A stretch of 64,000 nucleotides of DNA from Lachnospiraceae bacterium. GTDB taxonomy: Bacteria > Bacillota > Clostridia > Lachnospirales > Lachnospiraceae. The notes beneath the pieces were generated by a model. That model was not told where the DNA came from. It saw only the letters and a list, made by a program, of their open reading frames with translations, and made no database searches. Within the stretch, counting starts at the first letter, position 1; each line of letters begins with the position of its first letter. A program made the position numbers and the translations under genes. Positions 1 through 7,256 of this stretch are shown piece after piece. The DNA is taken from the NCBI GenBank assembly GCA_017469405.1, contig JAFUGL010000016.1, positions 1 to 64,000 of the forward strand, given 5' to 3'.

Positions 1-1502
1 ACAGAATTATTAAAAGTGTTGATTTAAGTGCGGTGTCTATAGAAAATTACGATATACCGGAGCTTGCGTATCTAAAGGCATTTGATAACTTGGATGTAAA
101 TGTAAGCTGGGCAGTCACACCATCTATATATGCTGATGAAATTCTGGTCTCAACACGTAATTATGATATGGGATTAGATGATGCAGCTTATATATATACA
201 GATGGAAAATGGGGATTTATAGATTACAACGGAGAGTATATAGTAGAGCCTAAATATTCAAGAACCGAATCATATTTGGAATTATATACACTTAGAAATG
301 ATAGTGAATCGATATCTCTTGGCTGTGATGAAAACGGTAATCTTATTGTAAACGATTATGGTATGGAACCCGGATATGGTGGTCTTAGTACGGAATATTT
401 TTACTTTGAAAATATGAAGACTACCATTCAGACTCTTGACGGTATGGGTGGAGAAGTATATAAAGATGAACGCCCTGTTTCGGTACAAAAGGGTAATATT
501 TTAGATGATTCTAATATAACAGCAGAATCAGAATTATATGGTATGGCAGGAAACAGAGGTTTGCTGGTTGATATAGCATATGATGGTGTATATATGTTTT
601 CAGGAAATAATTTTAATTATTTTATGTATGACAGTGTTACTCCGGGATATGCTGCATTTGAAAAGGATGGTAAGTGGGCATTTTTCAATATTGATGGAAG
701 TCAGATGACTGATTTTTCTTATGATGGATTTGCTCAGGATAAGGTAATATCTATGGCTGAAGTTTTTTGGGGTGGATATGACAGCAGTAAGCCTTACCTT
801 CCGACAGAGGGATATATAGCTGTTAAGTCTGACGGAAAATGCGGATATATAGATACGGATGGAGAGGTTGTAATTCCACTTGGAACCTTTGATGATGTGC
901 GTCCTGTACATAACGGAAAGGCGTGGGTTAAGTTTGGAGACTGTTGGGGAGTGATTCAGCTTCCTAAAAGAACAGATGAATTGATACTTCCGGAGAAAGA
1001 AGATTATATAGAATATAATGAGCTGTATGATGTAATTAATGCATATGATGAGTATTTTAAAGATAATTATAGTTCTAATACGTCTTATAAATTCATTTAT
1101 ATAAATGATGATGATATACCGGAGCTTTTCATTGGAAGTGGAATGTTCTGCTCTATACTTGCTTATATAAATGGTGAAATTAAAGTAATAACTCCGGATG
1201 TATCTGCTCCAATTGGGGGATTTTACCTTAAACCAAATGAGGGTACATTTGTATTGAGAGTGATGGCTCAAGTTGATATCGATTATAAATATAGCTTTGA
1301 TGGTAGTAATGTTACGGAAATAGCCAAAGTGTCTCCGTCAACTTCACCTGACGATGAGGGTATGGGTGTTTATTACTTTACAGGAAACGGACAGAATTAT
1401 GCAATATCAGAAAGTGAATATAATGATTTTATTTCCGGTTATGAGAATGTTAATGTTGAGTATAGCAGCTTAATTGAAGCATGGGTCAATGCAGGTAGAT
1501 AA
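1..1502 (+). CDS. WG-repeat (KWG) protein, 5' end truncated by the window edge
   Basis: The reading frame is open from base 3, with no start codon before the edge. The GTG at 33 is only an internal valine, so the gene begins upstream of the window. The visible part of about 500 residues carries WG-type beta repeats: segments with GKWGFID, GKWAFFN, GKCGYID and CWGVIQL, each followed by an acidic turn and a tyrosine-rich strand. Near the C-terminus there is an acidic motif, NDDDIPELFIG, that looks like a calcium-type DxDxxxEL loop; a related NYDIPELAY occurs near the left edge. WG repeats occur in secreted or lipid-anchored Firmicute proteins whose ligands are mostly unknown. Any signal peptide would lie outside the window. 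The zinc-ribbon membrane protein 58 bp downstream is probably co-transcribed. Confidence 0.8.
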   Translation, partial: RIIKSVDLSAVSIENYDIPELAYLKAFDNLDVNVSWAVTPSIYADEILVSTRNYDMGLDDAAYIYTDGKWGFIDYNGEYIVEPKYSRTESYLELYTLRNDSESISLGCDENGNLIVNDYGMEPGYGGLSTEYFYFENMKTTIQTLDGMGGEVYKDERPVSVQKGNILDDSNITAESELYGMAGNRGLLVDIAYDGVYMFSGNNFNYFMYDSVTPGYAAFEKDGKWAFFNIDGSQMTDFSYDGFAQDKVISMAEVFWGGYDSSKPYLPTEGYIAVKSDGKCGYIDTDGEVVIPLGTFDDVRPVHNGKAWVKFGDCWGVIQLPKRTDELILPEKEDYIEYNELYDVINAYDEYFKDNYSSNTSYKFIYINDDDIPELFIGSGMFCSILAYINGEIKVITPDVSAPIGGFYLKPNEGTFVLRVMAQVDIDYKYSFDGSNVTEIAKVSPSTSPDDEGMGVYYFTGNGQNYAISESEYNDFISGYENVNVEYSSLIEAWVNAGR

Positions 1503-1560
1503 AGAATATATCAGCGAAATGCTTATATAAAATAAATTAATTAACAAAGGAGAATAAATT

Positions 1561-2037
1561 ATGTTTTTTACAAGGTTTTCAAAAGTGTTTTTGATTTTAC
1601 TTATGATTGTGGTTATAGGAATATCTATATCCATTGGAGCTTTGGCTGAAGATGCAGATGCCACATATGGGATAATTGCATTTTTGGTTGGATGTCTTAT
1701 CTTAATGCTTTTTGGAATGTATGTTGAGCTTTGTAATAATGTACTTGATATTAAAAGGCATATAAGGGGTGAAAGAGATTATTATAATGTACCAAATGCT
1801 AATTTAGGTGGAAGAAAAATTAATATAGATAATTTCTATGGTAAACAAAATAGTATTTCACCGTATTATGGAAATTATAATTATTCAAATACCAATACGC
1901 TTGGGGGAAACAGTGGATCGGATTCAAAACCGGACACCGGAAGTCTTGAAAAGGTATGGTATTGCAGACATTGTGGTAATGCAAATAAAGACAATGATAA
2001 TTCAAATGTTTGTCAAAGCTGTGGAAAAAGCAGATAA
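1561..2037 (+). CDS. small membrane protein with C-terminal zinc ribbon
   Basis: This is a 158-residue protein with an AAAGGAG ribosome site. Two hydrophobic segments lie near residues 5-30 and 37-60. A polar linker rich in Asn, Tyr and Gly follows, and the C-terminus has two CxxC pairs (CRHCG and CQSCG) forming a zinc ribbon. The topology suggests a membrane anchor with a cytoplasmic ribbon. Such proteins are common in Lachnospiraceae and have no assigned function. It follows the WG-repeat gene closely and is closed by a terminator, so the two may form one unit. I do not recognise a named family beyond the zinc ribbon. Confidence 0.75.
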   Translation: MFFTRFSKVFLILLMIVVIGISISIGALAEDADATYGIIAFLVGCLILMLFGMYVELCNNVLDIKRHIRGERDYYNVPNANLGGRKINIDNFYGKQNSISPYYGNYNYSNTNTLGGNSGSDSKPDTGSLEKVWYCRHCGNANKDNDNSNVCQSCGKSR

Positions 2038-2064
2038 TCATTTTGATGTGTCAATGCAAAGATT

Positions 2065-2099
2065 TGGGAAGTTTTAGTTTTTAAGACTTCCCATTTTTT
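2065..2099 (+). terminator. rho-independent terminator after the zinc-ribbon gene
   Basis: An approximately 11-bp stem (2065-2075 with 2083-2093, core GGGAAGT/ACTTCCC) is followed by TTTTTT. It ends the transcript of the WG-repeat and zinc-ribbon genes. Confidence 0.8.
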
Positions 2100-2215
2100 A
2101 TGTTGAAGAATTAATAAAAATCTACAATTCATTTTTTGGCATGGGTTGTTTTTGCACGGAATCTGTGTATAATAGTTTGCAGAACAGTTTATATATTTTA
2201 AAGGTGGTGATTGAT

Positions 2216-2470
2216 ATGTCAGTACTTCAAGAAAAAGCAATAAATATGATTGGGAATTTGTCTGATGATAATGTGAATTTTTTGATTGAAATTATACAGA
2301 GATTAATGCCTTATGATGATACTGAAAAAGACAGATTTGACAAGGAAAAAGGTGTAGAAGCATTTCAACGATTGTTAGTTGCAAGTGATGAGATAATTAA
2401 ATATTTGCCTGATGATTTTAACCCTGATAAAGAATTAGAGGAGGCAAGAAAAGAAAAATATGGTATGTAG
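2216..2470 (+). CDS. VapB/RelB-like antitoxin, apparently without a toxin
   Basis: An AAGGTGGTG ribosome site sits just before the ATG at 2216, giving 84 residues; longer upstream reading is open but has no ribosome site. The protein is acidic and helical. It starts MSVLQEKAINMIGNLSDDN and ends in the ELEEARKEKYG motif typical of short antitoxins that pair with PIN-domain (VapC) or RelE-type toxins in clostridia. In those pairs the toxin normally starts within a few bases of this motif. Here no toxin-like frame follows; the next 370 bases hold only a strong hairpin and then the HicAB promoter. It may be an orphan antitoxin or the relic of a lost pair. The family call rests on general resemblance. 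Confidence 0.6.
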   Translation: MSVLQEKAINMIGNLSDDNVNFLIEIIQRLMPYDDTEKDRFDKEKGVEAFQRLLVASDEIIKYLPDDFNPDKELEEARKEKYGM

Positions 2471-2548
2471 AACTTTTTTAGATTGTTTGAATACTTTTTT
2501 GAACACTTTAAAAGACGAAGTTCTCAAAACTCCTTTCTTTGCGTGGTT

Positions 2549-2595
2549 TGTCGGCGGTTGGAAATGTTCGATTCCGGTCGCCGGCATATATTTTT
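2549..2595 (+). terminator. strong hairpin with T-run after the orphan antitoxin
   Basis: Bases 2549-2563 pair with 2572-2586 (about 15 bp including G-T pairs, core CGGCG/CGCCG) around an 8-base loop. A T6 run at 2590-2595 follows. It is much more GC-rich than its surroundings. A terminator is the simplest reading. The rest of 2471-2760 shows no convincing gene. Confidence 0.55.
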
Positions 2596-2769
2596 TAATG
2601 AAGAAATCTCTGAAAGGTATATTTTACTTGTTTTAGAGATTTTTTATTATATTTATTTTGGATAAAAGGGACAGAAAAGGGGCAAATTTATAAAATATTT
2701 ATATTTACTGTTTCAATTTTAATTATTAATATTAGTGAGGTGAAAGAATAAAATTTTATAGTGGAAAAA

Positions 2770-2822
2770 TTATATAAATTATATAAAAAAACATTGACAT
2801 TATATAAATTATATAATATATT
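2770..2822 (+). promoter_or_regulatory. hicAB promoter with two palindromic operators
   Basis: TTGACA at 2794-2799 and TATATT at 2817-2822 are 17 bp apart. A 17-bp near-palindrome (TTATATAAATTATATAA) occurs twice, at 2770-2786 and 2800-2816, with starts exactly 30 bp apart. One copy lies upstream of the -35 box and one fills the spacer. This is the arrangement expected for autorepression by the RHH-tailed HicB antitoxin. Confidence 0.7.
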
Positions 2823-2844
2823 GATTATAGGAAGGAGGTACAGT

Positions 2845-3021
2845 ATGACGGGCAAAGAGTTAGTAAAGCAACTTCAGAAAAATGGCTGGGTTATAGACCG
2901 AGTACATGGAAGCCATCATATAATGAAGAAAGGTGATAAAACAGAGACTGTACCTGTACATAGCAATAAGGAACTTCCTAAAGGATTGCTAAATTCAATC
3001 AAAAAGAGGACGGGGATTTAA
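2845..3021 (+). CDS. hicA: HicA-family mRNA interferase toxin
   Basis: The ATG at 2845 follows an AGGAAGGAGG ribosome site and gives 58 residues, a normal HicA length. The sequence shows the double-stranded RNA-binding-like HicA fold: GKELVKQLQKNGW, then RVHGSHHIMKK with the catalytic histidine in the GSHH motif, then VPVHSNKELPKGLLNSIKK. HicA cleaves mRNA in the cytoplasm until it is bound by HicB. HicB starts 34 bp downstream in the usual toxin-first order. An upstream GTG extension into the promoter region is not used. Confidence 0.93.
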   Translation: MTGKELVKQLQKNGWVIDRVHGSHHIMKKGDKTETVPVHSNKELPKGLLNSIKKRTGI

Positions 3022-3055
3022 AATTTCAATTTTGTTAACAGAAAGGAGAATTACA

Positions 3056-3427
3056 ATGAAAAAGGTATATCCGGCAATAATTCATGAAGAGGATGGATAT
3101 TGGATTGAATTCCCAGATCTTGAAGGTTGCCAGACATATGGTGAAACACTAGAACAAGTATTAGAACTTGCAGAGGAAGCACTTGGATTGTATCTTGTGA
3201 GTTTGGCAGAGAATAATCAGAAGATTCCTCAACCATCAGATATTGAAGATATAAAAACATCAGATGGAGAAACAACATATATCTATACAGATATGAATTC
3301 ATATAGAAGAGATACAAGAGCTGTAAAAAAGATGTTATCAATACCTGCTTGGCTTGCAAAAGAAGCTGAAAAAAATAACATTAGTTTATCAAAGATACTT
3401 CAGGAAGCACTTCTTGAAAAGATATAA
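3056..3427 (+). CDS. hicB: HicB-family antitoxin with RHH-type tail
   Basis: The ATG at 3056 follows GAAAGGAG and gives 123 residues. The N-terminal HicB domain begins MKKVYPAIIHEEDGYWIEFPDLEGC, shows GETLEQVLELAEEAL, and covers about the first 70 residues. The C-terminus (MLSIPAWLAKEAEKNNISLS and beyond) looks like a ribbon-helix-helix DNA-binding domain. HicB neutralises HicA by direct binding and represses the pair. The duplicated palindrome in the promoter is the obvious target. Both genes look intact. Confidence 0.93.
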   Translation: MKKVYPAIIHEEDGYWIEFPDLEGCQTYGETLEQVLELAEEALGLYLVSLAENNQKIPQPSDIEDIKTSDGETTYIYTDMNSYRRDTRAVKKMLSIPAWLAKEAEKNNISLSKILQEALLEKI

Positions 3428-3594
3428 TTCAAAGAAAAATGATTTTTGAATTTTAAAAGATGTTAGGAGTGCTTTTCGTCAGATATTAATTATGATATAA
3501 TGATCAAAGCGATGGTCACGCTTGCGTAAACCGGCATTTTGCGAATAAAAGCGAAAAATACAGTTATTCTGTTTTATAGGGAGAAAAGATTCTC

Positions 3595-6030
3595 ATGAAT
3601 AAAAAGAAAATAGCAATTATAATAACTCTTTTAGCAGTTAGCGTTACAATCGCTGTTGTTGCGATAATTACAGCAATTGGAGGTAAAAAACATAAAAAGA
3701 TAACCAATACCGACTATGTCACCGCATCACAGTGGACACATATTCTTGCAGATCATACAGGCTGTGATGATATTGCTTTGCCTGCAGGTTACAGTAATGA
3801 CAGTCTTGCTGACGGAAAGCTTATTGCGATAACCGCTATGAAGACAATAAGTGTTCATAAGTATGAAAGATTTATCGACGATATAGACGGCTACACCGAT
3901 GATGATTATTACAAGCTTGCAATTACTTATGGGCTGCTTCCTTCGGATAAGAAAAATTATAATATAGACGAGTGTAATGATATCCTTGCCAGGTACAATG
4001 AAATCTATACCAATGATTTGTGGTTGGATGATTATTGTGAGGTTGAACTTCAGGATGGTGTAAAGGAGCTTGATGCTGCTAATCCAGCGACAGTTAATGA
4101 GGATGGCTCGGTAGTAAGCTTTGCTGATAACTCCGGAATCAGTCAGGGAGATATCGTTATCTATACGGATAATAATGGATATAAGAGGGCAGGACGAGTT
4201 GATTCCATAGATGAATCAGGAGCTTGTCACATGTCACAGCCTGAGATGGAAGATGTTGTAACCGAACTTGACTTATCTGATAAAGTTGGCATCTCATATG
4301 ATGATATTGTTAAAAACGGAGCTGTTGAGGGTGAACTTGTCGGAAAGACTATCGCACCGGTAAATTACGCGACAGAAAGCAAATTCACATCGTTAAACTA
4401 TGCATCAGAATGTGATTACGCAGCAGAAAATCCTTTAAATTATGCTTCGGAAAACAATATAGAAAATTCTGCTAATAATGCTGCAGAAGATACGTTTCAT
4501 TATGAAACCTCATCGGGTGGATTTAAAATTACTCTTTCCGTAGAAGACAACGATAACTTTGATGGTAAGTATCTTTCTATTGAGATTGCTGATAATGATA
4601 GCGGCGAATCTGCCAAGTACATAAGTCCGATAAATATCGGAGATACTGCAGCCGGTTCTATAGCTATTGATTTTTCTGATATAAATGTTTCGGCTGACAC
4701 AACATATTTTCAGTTCAATGACAGTAAAAAATATGCAGAGTTTAACATTGATACGGATACGACTCTGGAAGGCGAGCTTACGCTTGAAACAGGCGATGAT
4801 GATTTCAAGATTCCGATAGCACATTTAAATGTGCCGTTTGAGGGCGGCTTTGTAAGTCTTGACTTTGAGGTCTATCTGCAAATATCCGCAAAAGGTACCA
4901 TAAGTGTCAAGGCTACATTTCCGACAAGCGTATGTATAAGACAGGAACAGGGAAACGGCATAAGGATGGTTAAATCAATCGACAAACCTAGTGTAGAGAA
5001 AGCTATTGAGGGCGAGGTTATGCTTTCTGCAAATCTTGATACAAAGTTATATGTACTTTGGATTTGGGATATAATTGGCACAGGTGTAAAAGCCGGAGCT
5101 GTTGGAAAGGCTTCCGTTATCGAAAGAGATACCGGTATGATTTGTACCGACATAAAAGTATTGTTTCCTGTGGTAACCGGAGATGTTTATTTTAATGCAA
5201 TTTTTCAAAAGCTGGAATTTGAATTTGACATTGTGTCTGAGGATAATGCGGTGACCATATGGCAAAGACATTATGAAACCGTTCCCGGTGTAAGAGACGG
5301 TGAGGTTTTAGAGTGTTCATACGGAAATGATGAACTCTTTGCACAGTATAATTCCGAGGCGGGAGCGACAGAGGAGAATGTTGAACCTGCGAATACTGAT
5401 ACCATGACGGCAGGCAGCGAAATATCAATTATATTTGGACATAATTTATATAGTAGATTTGATGTAAATATGATTGACAGCCAGATGCTTTATGATAGTG
5501 GTGGGGGAGCAGACGGAGATGTTGAGATCTGGGGTTATACATATGATATAACAGATACCGGCACAGGATATAAAATGGTAGGAAAACTGACAATACCTAA
5601 TTGCATAACGGCAGATAAGTTTTATGATTATATAGATGCAGGTACATTTACACATCTTGGAAGAAACTATACAGTCGTTTCAAGAGAAACTGTTCTTGAA
5701 TCGCGCTCGGATATTACTCTTCTTGGAGATGATGGCGTAACATATCATACGGGAAGTGCCGCATGGCTTGAGAGTGACGGGTATGATTCATGTTATGCAT
5801 TGGTTGCTGATACTAACGGTGATGATATACCTGACGAGCACAGCAGTATTGTGATAGAAAATGCAACAATATACGTACCATACGGTACAGCGTTTGAAGG
5901 AGATATAAAGTTTTGCTGCGAGCATCCTTTAACGTCAGATCCGATGGTTACAAGCTTTGGTATCAGGCTCGATGAACAGGGTAATCTGACTGATATAGTT
6001 GACGGTTATAGTGTTAATATAGGTGAATGA
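3595..6030 (+). CDS. large membrane-anchored extracytoplasmic protein of unknown function
   Basis: An 811-residue protein with a GGGAGAAAAG ribosome site. Residues 6-30 are a single hydrophobic segment preceded by lysines (signal anchor or uncleaved signal). The rest is hydrophilic, acidic and beta-rich. Around residues 255-300 there is a degenerate repeat (VNYATES, LNYASEC, DYAAEN, LNYASEN, NNAAED) that separates an N-terminal part from a C-terminal beta domain. An acidic DTNGDDIPDEH loop near residue 745 resembles a calcium-binding turn. I do not recognise a family. It is preceded by a TATAAT-like box at about 3494 and a 90-base leader, and followed by an independent small RNA, so it is probably monocistronic. 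Confidence 0.75.
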   Translation: MNKKKIAIIITLLAVSVTIAVVAIITAIGGKKHKKITNTDYVTASQWTHILADHTGCDDIALPAGYSNDSLADGKLIAITAMKTISVHKYERFIDDIDGYTDDDYYKLAITYGLLPSDKKNYNIDECNDILARYNEIYTNDLWLDDYCEVELQDGVKELDAANPATVNEDGSVVSFADNSGISQGDIVIYTDNNGYKRAGRVDSIDESGACHMSQPEMEDVVTELDLSDKVGISYDDIVKNGAVEGELVGKTIAPVNYATESKFTSLNYASECDYAAENPLNYASENNIENSANNAAEDTFHYETSSGGFKITLSVEDNDNFDGKYLSIEIADNDSGESAKYISPINIGDTAAGSIAIDFSDINVSADTTYFQFNDSKKYAEFNIDTDTTLEGELTLETGDDDFKIPIAHLNVPFEGGFVSLDFEVYLQISAKGTISVKATFPTSVCIRQEQGNGIRMVKSIDKPSVEKAIEGEVMLSANLDTKLYVLWIWDIIGTGVKAGAVGKASVIERDTGMICTDIKVLFPVVTGDVYFNAIFQKLEFEFDIVSEDNAVTIWQRHYETVPGVRDGEVLECSYGNDELFAQYNSEAGATEENVEPANTDTMTAGSEISIIFGHNLYSRFDVNMIDSQMLYDSGGGADGDVEIWGYTYDITDTGTGYKMVGKLTIPNCITADKFYDYIDAGTFTHLGRNYTVVSRETVLESRSDITLLGDDGVTYHTGSAAWLESDGYDSCYALVADTNGDDIPDEHSSIVIENATIYVPYGTAFEGDIKFCCEHPLTSDPMVTSFGIRLDEQGNLTDIVDGYSVNIGE

Positions 6031-6058
6031 TATTAAAGAAGGTTTTCACTTTAAAGTA

Positions 6059-6087
6059 TTGAAAAAAACAAATCATAATATTATACT
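6059..6087 (+). promoter_or_regulatory. promoter of the candidate small RNA
   Basis: TTGAAA (6059-6064), a 17-bp spacer and TATACT (6082-6087). The predicted start near 6094 coincides with the first base of the closing helix of the RNA described next. Confidence 0.6.
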
Positions 6088-6093
6088 TTTAAT

Positions 6094-6199
6094 AAAGTAT
6101 CCGGTCCCGAGAGGTATACCTGCTTGCAGGTAGTGGAGGTGTCTTTTCCAAAAATATGAGATGATGCGAAGTAACACACTCCAGCCGGATATTTTTTTA
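6094..6199 (+). ncRNA. candidate structured small RNA, about 105 nt, family not recognised
   Basis: The ends pair with each other: 6094-6104 (AAAGTATCCGG) with 6185-6195 (CCGGATATTTT), the 3' strand running into a T7 tract. Inside, 6118-6122 pairs with 6127-6131 around CTTG. A second helix joins 6134-6142 to 6176-6183 (TGGAG/CTCCA, then TGT/ACA after a bulge) and encloses an AU-rich loop containing GATGATGCGAAG. A promoter sits just upstream, so this looks like an autonomous transcript. A leader or attenuator for the radical SAM gene at 6277 is also possible. It does not match the SRP, 6S or common riboswitch core motifs that I know. Confidence 0.5.
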
Positions 6200-6276
6200 G
6201 TTATTAATGATTGATAGCTGATTTGATACCGTGTGTAATACACCTTATGAAATTATAATATGTAATAGAGGTATTT

Positions 6277-7125
6277 ATGGAAAAGCTAAAATGTAATGTC
6301 TGCTTTCGCGGCTGCATGCTTTCCGATGGTGAAACGGGTGCGTGCTTTGCGAGAGAATGTAAGGATAATAATATAATTTCAAAAAGCTATGGATATATTA
6401 CATCGCTTGCTCTTGATCCGATAGAAAAGAAGCCATTGAACAGATTTTATCCGGGAAGTATGATTTTATCTGTTGGAAGTTATGGCTGTAATCTTAAGTG
6501 TCCTTTCTGTCAGAATGTCAGCATATCATTGGCAGACGGAAGATACGTACCTGATACGGAATACCTGCCACCGGAGGCACTTGCTGATATGGCAGCTGCT
6601 TTAAAGGACAGGGGAAATATAGGCGTTGCATTTACATACAATGAACCTCTTGTCGGATATGAATATGTACGAGATACCGCAAAGCTTATCCATGAGGCCG
6701 GTATGAAAAATGTTGTTGTAACAAATGGCTCTGTAAATACATGGGTATTGGATGAACTTGAGCCATATATAGATGCATTCAATATTGACCTGAAGTGCTT
6801 TAACGAGGCTTATTATAAAGATGTACTAAAGGGTGATTTTGAAACAACTAAAAAATTCATCGAGCGTGCGCTTTCATTTGCACACGTGGAACTTACAACA
6901 CTTATCATACCTGATGAAAATGATACGGAAGAAGAGATGAGAGAACTATCCTTGTGGGTGCATGAGCTTGAATTAAAACATAATAAAAATATCCCGCTTC
7001 ACATCTCGAGATTTTTCCCACGCAGTAAATACATAGACAGACAACCTACAAGAGTTCAAAGCATAATTAAACTTGCCGAGGTTGCAAGAGAGAATCTAAC
7101 ATACGTATATGAAGGTAATATATAA
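6277..7125 (+). CDS. amrS: AmmeMemoRadiSam system radical SAM enzyme
   Basis: A 282-residue cytoplasmic protein. The radical SAM cluster motif is CNLKCPFC near residue 71, preceded by a Cys-rich N-terminus (CNVCFRGC, with another Cys pair in GACFAREC) typical of this activating-enzyme-like family. Later motifs are FTYNEPLVGYEY, VVTNGSVN and FNIDLKCF, and the C-terminus contains HISRFFPRSKY. Together with the next gene it forms the three-domain AmmeMemoRadiSam system (radical SAM, Memo, AMMECR1). These domains co-occur across bacteria and archaea, and their substrate I cannot state. The next gene starts 131 bp later and seems to have its own promoter. Confidence 0.9.
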   Translation: MEKLKCNVCFRGCMLSDGETGACFARECKDNNIISKSYGYITSLALDPIEKKPLNRFYPGSMILSVGSYGCNLKCPFCQNVSISLADGRYVPDTEYLPPEALADMAAALKDRGNIGVAFTYNEPLVGYEYVRDTAKLIHEAGMKNVVVTNGSVNTWVLDELEPYIDAFNIDLKCFNEAYYKDVLKGDFETTKKFIERALSFAHVELTTLIIPDENDTEEEMRELSLWVHELELKHNKNIPLHISRFFPRSKYIDRQPTRVQSIIKLAEVARENLTYVYEGNI

Positions 7126-7183
7126 AGTGTGGCAATATCCATGCCACAAAATTGGCAACTATCAAGCCTTTCATATACTAAAT

Positions 7184-7213
7184 TTGCCTGTTGCCACGGC
7201 TTCGTGTTATAAT
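7184..7213 (+). promoter_or_regulatory. promoter of the Memo-AMMECR1 fusion gene
   Basis: TTGCCT (7184-7189), an 18-bp spacer and TATAAT (7208-7213), 44 bp upstream of the ATG. Just after amrS there is a short hairpin (7128-7134 with 7142-7148, TGTGGCA/TGCCACA) without a T-run. Confidence 0.5.
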
Positions 7214-7256
7214 TTTAAAAGGGTTATATCGGATTAATAAAAGAGGAGGATTTAGT

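Noticed and set aside
600..1271. 223-codon frame on the minus strand
   Set aside because: Antisense shadow of the WG-repeat gene.
2552..2583. tRNA-like T-loop (GTTCGATT)
   Set aside because: No acceptor, D or anticodon arm can be formed; the bases belong to the loop of a long hairpin.
2483..2665. 60-codon open frame after the antitoxin
   Set aside because: It has no ribosome site and runs through the strong hairpin; it does not look like a toxin.
6094..6199. SRP or 6S RNA
   Set aside because: The conserved SRP tetraloop region (GGTCAGGTCCGGAAGG) is missing and the length and layout do not suit 6S.
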